Assembly (NCBI GenBank): GCA_027066935.1
Contig: JAMOMX010000442.1
Span: forward strand, 1 to 5,517
Source: Sulfurimonas sp.
GTDB lineage: Bacteria > Campylobacterota > Campylobacteria > Campylobacterales > Sulfurimonadaceae
Direction of reading: 5' to 3'
DNA length: 5,517 nucleotides
Position 1 is the first letter of the stretch, and every line of letters starts with the position of its first letter. Position numbers and translations under genes: made by a program. This document shows, piece by piece, positions 1 to 5,312 of the stretch. The notes below the pieces were generated by a model. It was not told the DNA's origin. It was given only the letters and a program-made list of their open reading frames with translations, and searched no databases.

Positions 1-1
1 A

Positions 2-85
2 CAAAGTATCAATAACAGTTTTTTAAATGAACATGAAAATATAAGAGGTAGTGAGTATTATTCTGGGCAAGGAGTACCATCATGA
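2..85 (+). CDS. istA: IS21-family transposase IstA, C-terminal end (partial)
   Basis: Only the last 27 codons are visible, read in the frame beginning at base 2 and stopping at TGA 83-85. The peptide ends with HENIRGSEYYSGQGVPS; a His/Asn-Ile-Arg-Gly followed by Tyr-Tyr is typical of the extreme C-terminus of IS21-family DDE transposases. IstA would catalyse cutting and joining at the element ends; its catalytic domain lies upstream of the window. The stop overlaps the start of the next gene as ATGA, the usual istA-istB coupling. Identification rests on the short motif plus the unmistakable istB downstream. Confidence 0.8.
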   Translation, partial: QSINNSFLNEHENIRGSEYYSGQGVPS

Positions 86-822
86 TAACACTTTCATCAC
101 TTATAGAGCAAACTACAACACTAAGCCTATCAGGAGTAAGAGAGTCTCTACTTTTTCAAAGTGAGACTACACAATATCACTCACTATCATTTGAGGAAAG
201 ACTCTTTCATCTGTTTGAAGCAGAGATAAACCAAAGAGAAGATAAGCGTATAAAAAGGATGTTATCTGTAGCTAAACTAAAAGATAAAAATGCTTCATTA
301 GATCAAGTAGAGTATCTCTCAAAAAGAGGATTAGATAAGTCTGTAATATTATCACTAGCCACTTGTGAGTTTATCAATAAAAATCAAAATATCCTTATTA
401 CTGGTGCTACTGGAGTTGGCAAGAGCTTTTTAGCACAAGCACTTGCTAGAAAAGCTATCTTTAGTGGATATAGTACAAAATATTATAGAGTAACATCACT
501 ACTACAAGAGATAAAAATGGCAAGACTAGATGGGAGTTATACAAAGACATTAGCAAAAATGTCAAAGTTTAAACTTTTAATACTTGATGATTTTGGAGTA
601 ACACCACTACAAGGTGATGAGATAAGTAATCTATTTGAAATTATTGAAGAGAGAATATTTGCAGGTGCTCTTATAATTACAGCACAACTTCCTATCAAAG
701 AGTGGCATGCATATTTAGGTAATGAAACTATTGCAGATGCTATGATGGATAGGCTTATTCACACTGCACACAAAATTGAACTCAAAGGAGATTCCATGCG
801 TAAAATCTTGGCAAATAACTGA
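82..822 (+). CDS. istB: IS21-family transposition helper ATPase IstB
   Basis: This 246-aa AAA+ ATPase, related to DnaC, helps the IstA transposase select and remodel target DNA. Visible motifs are Walker A GATGVGKS (about residues 108-115) with the following FLAQALARKA helix, Walker B LLILDDFG (165-172), a sensor-like strand ALIITAQLP (196-204), and the conserved C-terminal block IADAMMDRLIHTAHKIEL with GDSMRK (217-241). The N-terminal 100 residues match the helical region of the family, and full length is usual (about 240-260 aa). The start is supported by a strong AAGGAG at 69-74, seven bases before the ATG, and by overlap with the istA stop. No frameshift or premature stop is seen. Confidence 0.95.
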   Translation: MITLSSLIEQTTTLSLSGVRESLLFQSETTQYHSLSFEERLFHLFEAEINQREDKRIKRMLSVAKLKDKNASLDQVEYLSKRGLDKSVILSLATCEFINKNQNILITGATGVGKSFLAQALARKAIFSGYSTKYYRVTSLLQEIKMARLDGSYTKTLAKMSKFKLLILDDFGVTPLQGDEISNLFEIIEERIFAGALIITAQLPIKEWHAYLGNETIADAMMDRLIHTAHKIELKGDSMRKILANN

Positions 823-827
823 TTTAT

Positions 828-924
828 TTGGCCACCTATGTTACAATACGGTGAGAATGCTTTTTTATTGCTTGAGCGGCCAAGTGTTAGTGCGTATGGG
901 TGGCCAAGTGGATGCGTGTGAACA
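828..924 (+). repeat. IS21 right-end repeated transposase-binding motifs
   Basis: Two close direct repeats are visible: GGCCAAGTG at 878-886 followed by TGCGTATG at 891-898, and GGCCAAGTG at 902-910 followed by TGCGTGTG at 913-920. The inner spacing is 4 and 2 bases respectively. A third, weaker copy starts with GGCCACCTATG at 830-840, followed by ATACGGTGAG at 846-855. The stretch is visibly richer in G+C than the rest of the window. IS21 elements are known to carry several such repeats near each end as IstA binding sites, which fits the position just after istB. Confidence 0.75.
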
Positions 925-946
925 CACCACATCAGAAGTGTTTTCA

Positions 947-1087
947 ATGATAGATACAGATATGGTTATAGACTCTGAAATTAGTAATGCTATTTTAGAG
1001 GAGACAATTATAGATACAATTAGTCCTATCCCTGTTAGCCCTGTGGGTATTGCAATTGGACTAATTTTTGGATTACCATTTTTTTGA
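947..1087 (+). other. 46-codon open frame of unknown origin: small gene or tail of an IS-interrupted gene
   Basis: The frame begins at ATG 947 with a poor Shine-Dalgarno-like AGAAG at 934-938 and ends at TGA 1085-1087. The peptide is acidic in its first half (MIDTDMVIDSEISNAILEE) and ends in a hydrophobic Pro/Gly-rich tail (SPVGIAIGLIFGLPFF), so a short membrane-inserting segment is conceivable. The frame stays open upstream through the IS right end to an ATG at 776, but that upstream part is IS sequence and out of frame with istB, so a 103-aa protein is not credible. I do not recognise the sequence. It could be the 3' remnant of a gene split by the IS21 insertion, a genuine small protein, or chance. 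Confidence 0.3.
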
Positions 1088-1126
1088 TATCGTATGTATT
1101 GAATCAGATTGAACTTAGTAAATAAA

Positions 1127-1150
1127 TGTCAAAATACATGTATTTTGACA
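1127..1150. promoter_or_regulatory. Perfect 24-bp palindrome, candidate operator of the ATPase-nuclease-WYL operon
   Basis: The half-site TGTCAAAATACA (1127-1138) is followed directly by its exact reverse complement (1139-1150), with no loop. Symmetry continues imperfectly outward (bases 1124-1125 pair with 1152-1153, with a mismatch at 1126/1151). It lies just upstream of the probable -10 box at 1154-1159, covering where RNA polymerase would contact the -35 and spacer, which is ideal for repression. Dimeric WYL/winged-HTH regulators such as BrxR and CapW bind inverted repeats in front of defence operons, so the WYL protein encoded at 2684-3637 is the natural candidate ligand. That pairing is inference. 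The lack of a loop and T-tract argues against a terminator. Confidence 0.7.
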
Positions 1151-1153
1151 GTT

Positions 1154-1181
1154 TATGATAAATCACACAAAGAGGTTAAAG
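1154..1181 (+). promoter_or_regulatory. Probable -10 box, short leader and ribosome binding site of the operon
   Basis: TATGAT at 1154-1159 is a good sigma-70 -10 match, flanked by T/A-rich DNA as in Campylobacterota promoters; no consensus -35 stands at the right distance. Transcription would begin near 1166, leaving a leader of about 16 bases that contains AGAGG at 1171-1175, six bases before ATG 1182. This geometry favours ATG 1182 over the in-frame ATG at 1155, which lies inside the -10 box. Confidence 0.55.
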
Positions 1182-2171
1182 ATGAGATTAAAATTACAAA
1201 ACATATCTATCATTAAAAAAGCAGATATTCAACTTGATGGTTTAACTGTTATTGCTGGTGAAAATGATACTGGTAAGAGTACAGTAGGGAAAGTGCTTTA
1301 TATGATGATTAAAAGTATACTTTGGGGAATCGAAAATGATAGACATCATAAAGGTACTATAGATAGATATATCAAAAAAATATTTGACAAACAAATCAGT
1401 GAAGATGGTCAAATTGAACTTACTTGGCAAAATAATATATATACTGCTTCAATAAAAAGAAACCATTGCAATAATTTTATTTCTACAAATCAAAATAGTT
1501 TAGATTTACCAAAAACTAACACGCCTCTTTTTATAGAATCTCCACTTGTTTGGAATTTTTTTGATATGTTTAAAGATTTGGCAAATATACAATCGCAAAC
1601 TAGTACATTAAGTGATGTTGTTTCAGGCTCTGAGATAAGTTTTCCAACTTTGATGCATGAGCTTTATTTTACATTAGCTATTAGCAGAAAAACTGATACT
1701 AAAAATGAAGTAGATGACATAAATCAAATCATAGGTGGTAGCTTCAAAGAAGAATCTGGAAAATTTTACTTTTATAAAAATAATAAAAAAATTGCACTTG
1801 TAAATACTGCTACAGGAGTGAAATATTTTGGACTGTTACAAGTACTTATGAACAATAATCATCTCTATCATGGGCAAATTCTTATTCTTGATGAACCAGA
1901 GGTACATTTACATCCAAAATGGCAATTAGAACTTGCAAAAATAATTGTTTCACTTGTAAAGAGTGGTGTAAAGATACTAGTCAATTCTCATAGCCCTTAC
2001 ATGATAGAAGCATTAGAGAGATATGCAAAAAAAGAGTCAATTAAAAGAAATTTTTATCTTGCAGAAGATGGTGTAATAGAAGATAATGATAGTTTGAGTA
2101 AAATATTTGCTAAATTATCTGAACCGTTTGATGAGTTTGATAAAATGGATAGTGAAGTTCTTCATGGCTGA
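1182..2171 (+). CDS. AAA family ATPase (AAA_15/AAA_21, OLD/RecF-like), putative defence ATPase
   Basis: This 329-aa ABC/SMC-type ATPase without a fused effector is presumably cytoplasmic. Seen in order: an N-terminal beta-rich start LKLQNISIIKKADIQLDG (3-20), Walker A GENDTGKST (26-34), a variable insertion (about 50-205) containing LFIESPLVWNFFDMF (116-130), an ABC-signature-like segment NTATGVKYFGLLQVL (208-222), Walker B LILDEPE (234-240) followed by VHLHPKWQ (241-248), and a switch-His motif VNSHSPYMIEAL (267-278). The H-L-H-P after Walker B is typical of OLD/AAA_15/AAA_21 ATPases found in PARIS, Septu, RloAB-type and retron defence systems. No TOPRIM domain follows; the protein ends about 50 residues after the His motif, so an effector must be separate. 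That is probably the nuclease-like gene which overlaps its last 8 bases. ATG 1182 is chosen because it has an AGAGG site and gives the family's usual N-terminus. The ATPase class is certain; a defence role is inferred from context. Confidence 0.92.
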   Translation: MRLKLQNISIIKKADIQLDGLTVIAGENDTGKSTVGKVLYMMIKSILWGIENDRHHKGTIDRYIKKIFDKQISEDGQIELTWQNNIYTASIKRNHCNNFISTNQNSLDLPKTNTPLFIESPLVWNFFDMFKDLANIQSQTSTLSDVVSGSEISFPTLMHELYFTLAISRKTDTKNEVDDINQIIGGSFKEESGKFYFYKNNKKIALVNTATGVKYFGLLQVLMNNNHLYHGQILILDEPEVHLHPKWQLELAKIIVSLVKSGVKILVNSHSPYMIEALERYAKKESIKRNFYLAEDGVIEDNDSLSKIFAKLSEPFDEFDKMDSEVLHG

Positions 2172-2682
2172 GTTAAATTATATACTAAAAAAACACTATT
2201 CAAATCATTTTAATACCCTAAAGAATACAAGTTATGATAAAAATAATGATACATATTTATGTAATAGTACATTAGATGTTCTTGATTTTGATGGTTTAAC
2301 AAAATCTCTAAATCCTCATAAACAACCCTCTTCTTTTGATTGTTTATTATGTAATGAAGAAGAAAAAAAGGTTTATTGTGTTGAGTTTAAAAATCAAGAA
2401 AAATCTATGATTAATAATAAAGAGCTTCACAATAAACTTAAAGATGGTAAATCTTCACTCGATGGAATACTTCATCAACATAATATATCAAAAGACAATT
2501 ATGATTTTATTTTTTGTGTTGCATTTAAAGCAAGTAAAATGCACTATAAGTATAGACGCAAAATTGAACTTACATCGATTTATTTTAATCTTGAAAAATA
2601 TAGTGATAAATTTGATGATATTATTACAAATGATATAGAATTTTTTACTACAGAATTTCATAAAAAGTATAGTTGCAAATAA
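2164..2682 (+). CDS. Putative PD-(D/E)XK-like nuclease, partner of the upstream ATPase
   Basis: This is a 172-aa soluble protein that I do not recognise as a named family. The clearest signal is SSFDCLL (57-62), a charged turn, then VYCVEFKNQEK (70-80). An Asp at the end of one strand and Glu-X-Lys in the next (D59, E74, K76) is the core of the PD-(D/E)XK restriction-endonuclease-like fold, here with a Gln (Q78) just after. It is followed by a Lys-rich helix with KDGKSSLDGIL (93-103) and the hydrophobic strand YDFIFCVAFKA (113-123), in keeping with such a fold. Four Cys (33, 60, 63, 72) are present without a clear zinc-site pattern. ATG 2164 is chosen over the in-frame ATG 2107: it gives an 8-bp overlap with the ATPase, consistent with translational coupling, whereas 2107 would run 65 bases into the ATPase gene. 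Predicted role: DNA- or RNA-cleaving effector gated by the ATPase. Nuclease activity is inference from one motif. Confidence 0.65.
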   Translation: MAELNYILKKHYSNHFNTLKNTSYDKNNDTYLCNSTLDVLDFDGLTKSLNPHKQPSSFDCLLCNEEEKKVYCVEFKNQEKSMINNKELHNKLKDGKSSLDGILHQHNISKDNYDFIFCVAFKASKMHYKYRRKIELTSIYFNLEKYSDKFDDIITNDIEFFTTEFHKKYSCK

Positions 2683-2683
2683 A

Positions 2684-3637
2684 ATGATAACAAATCAAAC
2701 AATTAGGGTATTAGAGCTTTTAAAACGATTTAACAATAATCAAAAAGTATGTATAGGAAGTTTACAAAATGAATTTTTATGGGAAGGTAAAAGTGAAAAA
2801 ACTATAAGAAGAGATTTAGATGTCATAAAAAATGCTTTTCCAGAATCTTTTGAACTTCTAAGAGGAGAAAAGGGCTGTTATAAGGCTCTGACAAAAAAAA
2901 GTTTTGAGGGGTTTTTAACACCTCAAAACATCTCTATTTTAGTGCAAACTTTTAACATTGCCCAACGAAGCAATAGTTTTAAAAATTTTGATATAGATGC
3001 ATCAGATAAATCTATCATAGAGAGAAAGCTAAAAGATTCAAAAAAAATATATGAGTTTAAAAATAAACCTTTTGAAAGTAGCACAGGAGAATATGAACTG
3101 TTTCATAAGATAGAAGATAGCATCTACTATCAAAAACCTATTATCATAACTTACGAGATCCAAGATAAAACTATAGATAAAGAGTTAAAACCCTATAAAA
3201 TACTCTTTATGAATGAAAACTTTTATCTAGCTGCAGAAGTGGATGAAGAGTATATATTTTCACTTTTTAGAATCTCTAAAATCAAAGAGATTAATCCAAC
3301 CAATAAAACTTTTCATAAAAATCCTGAGATATCAAACTTTATAGTAGACATTCAAACACCTTTCCCAAGATATCAGCCAAATTATCGTAATTTTTTAATA
3401 GATATACTTTTAGAAGTTGATTCTTCTAAAGCTTACTTTTTTAAAAATAAAAACTTTTTAAAGTCCCAAAAAATCCTAGAGGAAAAAGAGAATGGAAATC
3501 TTTTGATATCTTACAAGGTTACGCAAGATTTGGAAATTGAAGAGTTAGTGAAACGATGGTTACCTCATATAAAAGTGATAGAACCTATATCTCTAAGGAA
3601 GAAAATTGAAGATGAATTAAAAGCATACTTAATGTAG
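2684..3637 (+). CDS. WYL-domain HTH transcriptional regulator
   Basis: This 317-aa regulator has three parts: an N-terminal winged HTH (about 1-66) with a DeoR/HTH_11-like recognition helix KSEKTIRRDLDVIKNAF (36-52); a linker; a WYL domain (about 140-205) containing IIITYE (153-158), LKPYKILFMNENFYLAAEV (168-186) and FSLFRISKIKEI (192-203); and a C-terminal WCX-like domain ending LVKRWLPHIKVIEPISLRKK (289-308). The namesake Trp is Phe here (FYL), a common variation; the Arg of FRISKI matches the conserved ligand-pocket Arg. WYL proteins act as dimeric ligand-responsive repressors or activators and often control phage-defence operons. The gene begins one base after the nuclease stop with no obvious Shine-Dalgarno sequence, so it is probably translated by coupling within the same operon. 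It likely autoregulates through the palindrome at 1127-1150. Confidence 0.9.
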   Translation: MITNQTIRVLELLKRFNNNQKVCIGSLQNEFLWEGKSEKTIRRDLDVIKNAFPESFELLRGEKGCYKALTKKSFEGFLTPQNISILVQTFNIAQRSNSFKNFDIDASDKSIIERKLKDSKKIYEFKNKPFESSTGEYELFHKIEDSIYYQKPIIITYEIQDKTIDKELKPYKILFMNENFYLAAEVDEEYIFSLFRISKIKEINPTNKTFHKNPEISNFIVDIQTPFPRYQPNYRNFLIDILLEVDSSKAYFFKNKNFLKSQKILEEKENGNLLISYKVTQDLEIEELVKRWLPHIKVIEPISLRKKIEDELKAYLM

Positions 3638-3692
3638 GATTTTGATAAATTAGTTGCTTAATATAGCAGGGACAGGTGATAACCATGAATAA
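3638..3692. other. Short convergent intergenic spacer
   Basis: This 55-bp gap separates the converging WYL and mazF-like genes. No hairpin with a T-run is visible on either strand. It contains a patch noticeably richer in G+C (GCAGGGACAGGTGATAACC, 3666-3684) in otherwise very AT-rich DNA, of unknown meaning. Confidence 0.4.
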
Positions 3693-4028
3693 TTAATTTA
3701 AACTTTCAAATCTCATACACAATATATCAATAATTTTTTTTTGCGTCTTAGGATTATTTATAGTAGTAAGTTTTTTTATCAATCTCTTTTTTGAGATAGT
3801 TCGAATTTGCTGACAAAGCAATATAGACGGTTTTTCAAGTTCGGTTTTGAAGAGAAATTCATTTGGATAGACTCTTCGTCCCTCTTTTTGTGAAGTGATA
3901 GGAATGATTGTTACTATATCTATCAAATTTTCATAATTATTTGAGACAATCAAGACTGGTCTTTTGCCAAATTGCTCACTACCAATTGTAGGATTTAGAT
4001 TAACCAAATAAACATCATATTGTTTCAT
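3693..4028 (-). CDS. MazF/PemK-family toxin (mRNA endoribonuclease)
   Basis: This 111-aa protein is the toxin of a type II toxin-antitoxin pair and is expected to cleave mRNA at short sequence motifs when free of its antitoxin. Family marks: N-terminal YDVYLVNLNPTIGSEQFGKR (4-23) followed by PVLIVSN (24-30), matching the GxxQxGxRP loop with the conserved Arg; IIPITS (41-46), holding the Thr/Ser that works with that Arg; and SILLCQQIRTISKKRL (68-83), the conserved core strand and helix. Length is normal and all key residues are present, so it looks active. The ATG overlaps the antitoxin stop by one base (TAATG), which would couple toxin translation to antitoxin translation. Cleavage specificity cannot be read from the sequence. 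Confidence 0.93.
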   Translation of the reverse strand: MKQYDVYLVNLNPTIGSEQFGKRPVLIVSNNYENLIDIVTIIPITSQKEGRRVYPNEFLFKTELEKPSILLCQQIRTISKKRLIKKLTTINNPKTQKKIIDILCMRFESLN

Positions 4029-4270
4029 TAAACACCCTCTAAATCAGAATATTGAAAATCATCCTCTATGGTTCGCATATCTTGAATATATAATTGGTCT
4101 TTTGAAGCTTCAATCATAGCCTGTTTATAGTGTTCATGTTTTTGTTTTTCAACTAAAAGATGCAGAGCATTTGATACTAGTTCTGAAAATGACTGATATT
4201 GATCAGTAATTTGATTTAATTCTAGACTGCGAAATAGATTATCATTTATTGTGATAGTTTTTCTTACCAT
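4028..4270 (-). CDS. Ribbon-helix-helix (CopG/MazE-like) antitoxin
   Basis: This 80-aa protein has an N-terminal ribbon-helix-helix: the DNA-contacting beta strand VRKTITINDNLF (2-13), then helices around SLELNQITDQYQSFSE (15-30) and LVSNALHLLVEKQKHE (31-46). The C-terminal tail is acidic (IEDDFQYSDLEGV, 68-80), as expected for the segment that wraps and blocks the toxin. Its role is to neutralise the MazF-like toxin and, with it, repress their promoter. The start at 4270 is chosen over an in-frame ATG at 4300 because AAGGA (4282-4278 on the minus strand) lies seven bases before it, while 4300 falls inside the likely -10 box. RHH antitoxins with MazF toxins are known, as in the Bacillus subtilis EndoAI/EndoA pair. 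Confidence 0.88.
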   Translation of the reverse strand: MVRKTITINDNLFRSLELNQITDQYQSFSELVSNALHLLVEKQKHEHYKQAMIEASKDQLYIQDMRTIEDDFQYSDLEGV

Positions 4271-4295
4271 AATGCTTTCCTTTAGTAATACTTTT

Positions 4296-4326
4296 ATCAT
4301 ACCAAGTTTAATTTGAAGACTAACTT
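4296..4326 (-). promoter_or_regulatory. Probable promoter and possible operator of the toxin-antitoxin pair
   Basis: On the minus strand TATGAT (4301-4296) is a good -10 box 25 bases before the antitoxin ATG; no strong -35 is seen. An imperfect inverted repeat, AAGTT at 4304-4308 and AACTT at 4322-4326, lies just upstream of the -10 and could be a site for the RHH antitoxin. The operator part is weakly supported. Confidence 0.45.
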
Positions 4327-4370
4327 AAGGTATCGGAATGTTCAGAATGGTTATTTGCATAATTGGGTTT

Positions 4371-5312
4371 TTAAAAATTTATAAAATAATTTACAAAAAA
4401 TCTATCTTCTCGTTTACTATTGAAAAATGCTCCTGCCACCAAAGTACTTTCATCACTAAGACTATATGTAAAAGATGGGGAGAGTGTGAGAGTTTTATTA
4501 TCTAAACTTCCTAATCCCAAAAGATTTATCGTCCAAATCGGCGAGGGTTGATAGCTAAGATTTAGAGCTAACTGTTTTGTTTTAAGCTTGGTATTTTGAT
4601 AAAATTCTGCCAAGAGTATAATTGAGTTTTCAAACCCTCTCTCAACTCCTAAGATATAACTATAATAGCTTTCATCTGTTTTAGTATCTAAAAATCTTCC
4701 ACCTTCACCTCTTAGTGTTATATCGGTATTTAAGAGTTCTCCTTCTGCTTCTACACCGACAATGTCAAGACTATTTCTTTTATCTTTTATAAAAATGAGT
4801 GCAAAATCTGCTACATTTAAATACCCTTTGATACGAAGAGCATGTCTATTTTTAGAGAGGGTGATATCAAAATTTGAGAGTTCGTTTATAGCATATTCAT
4901 AACGAATTGATTCTGTGCCTTTTCTCTCATTTGTTTCGATAGAAGTTATATCTATTGGATTAAAAACATCTATTGGATTCCAGATGCGTCCTACACCAAA
5001 AGGGATTCTTTGAAGTCCAACAACAAACATATGTTTCTCTCCGGTATAATTTATATAAGCTCTATAAAAACTACTTTTATTTCTATTCTTACTTCCTTTG
5101 AGATTATAAAAATTTTCATTATCCAAAATCATTTTAGCATTGATGTCTTTCCATCGTTTATCAGATAAATCAAGATAGAGTCTAAGCCTGTTATAGTTAA
5201 GTGTACCTAAACTTTTTTGATAGCCTAAGATATTGTTATTTTCAAGATTGGTTTTTAAATCAAGTCCAGAGAGTGTTGAGATAGTAAGTAAAAAACTAAG
5301 AAAGAGTCTCAT
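4371..5312 (-). CDS. Outer-membrane beta-barrel protein linked to an ABC transporter
   Basis: This 313-aa protein has a cleavable-looking signal peptide MRLFLSFLLTISTLSG (1-16). It is followed by alternating amphipathic strands such as YNRLRLYLDLS, SFYRAYINYT, MFVVGLQRIPFGVGR, QLALNLSYQPSPIWTINLLG and LVAGAFFNS, and ends in FFVNYFINF with the C-terminal Phe recognised by the BAM machinery. A block GRIWNPIDVFNP (108-119) resembles a motif seen in porin-like barrels of Gram-negative bacteria, but I cannot name the family. The start at 5312 is chosen because it begins directly with the signal peptide and has AGGA (5325-5322) nine bases upstream; the ATG at 5330 would add residues that spoil it. 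The gene overlaps the ABC ATPase gene by 17 bp, so they probably form one operon. The barrel may be the outer-membrane part of that export or lipid/lipoprotein-transport pathway, which is inference. Confidence 0.8.
   Translation of the reverse strand: MRLFLSFLLTISTLSGLDLKTNLENNNILGYQKSLGTLNYNRLRLYLDLSDKRWKDINAKMILDNENFYNLKGSKNRNKSSFYRAYINYTGEKHMFVVGLQRIPFGVGRIWNPIDVFNPIDITSIETNERKGTESIRYEYAINELSNFDITLSKNRHALRIKGYLNVADFALIFIKDKRNSLDIVGVEAEGELLNTDITLRGEGGRFLDTKTDESYYSYILGVERGFENSIILLAEFYQNTKLKTKQLALNLSYQPSPIWTINLLGLGSLDNKTLTLSPSFTYSLSDESTLVAGAFFNSKREDRFFVNYFINF

Larger units (their letters stand above)
1..929 (+). mobile_element. IS21-family insertion sequence, right-hand part (left part outside window)
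   Basis: The segment contains the tail of an istA-type transposase frame, a complete istB gene in the usual ATGA-coupled arrangement, and about 100 bp of non-coding DNA with repeated GGCCA-type motifs. This is the standard order at the right side of an IS21 element, whose ends carry multiple transposase-binding repeats and finish in CA-3'. The exact tip cannot be fixed: CA dinucleotides at 923-924, 925-926, 928-929 and 930-931 are all possible, because the left inverted repeat and target duplication are not in the window. The given end is the middle of that range. Both reading frames look intact, so the copy may be functional if the rest of istA is complete. Confidence 0.8.
823..1154. other. 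Gene-poor stretch between istB and the ATPase operon
   Basis: This 330-bp gap holds the IS21 right end with its repeats (to about 924-931), the unrecognised 46-codon frame at 947-1087, about 40 bp of AT-rich spacer, and the palindromic operator at 1127-1150 that belongs to the downstream operon. No RNA gene or convincing terminator was seen. Confidence 0.7.

Noticed and set aside
759..947. 62-aa minus-strand frame
   Set aside because: It is antisense to the istB end and the IS repeats, with no recognisable domain.
776..1087. 103-aa open frame overlapping the istB end and the IS right end
   Set aside because: It starts inside istB in another frame and crosses the IS terminal repeats; only the part after 947 could be a real coding remnant.
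1127..1150. Palindrome as an intrinsic terminator for the IS or upstream frame
   Set aside because: It is AT-rich, has no loop and no following T-run, and lies directly at a promoter.
1145..1150. TTGACA in the right palindrome arm as a -35 box
   Set aside because: No -10-like sequence lies 16-18 bases downstream; that position is at or past the ribosome binding site.
1155..1181. Alternative ATPase start at ATG 1155
   Set aside because: It lies within the probable -10 box, has no ribosome binding site, and adds nine residues before the usual family N-terminus.
1242..1430. 62-aa minus-strand frame
   Set aside because: It is antisense to the Walker A region of the ATPase gene, a shadow of a clear gene.
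2107..2163. Alternative nuclease start at ATG 2107
   Set aside because: It would overlap the ATPase gene by 65 bases; the start at 2164 gives an ordinary 8-bp coupled overlap.
2444..2638. 64-aa plus-strand frame
   Set aside because: It lies wholly inside the nuclease-like gene in another frame.
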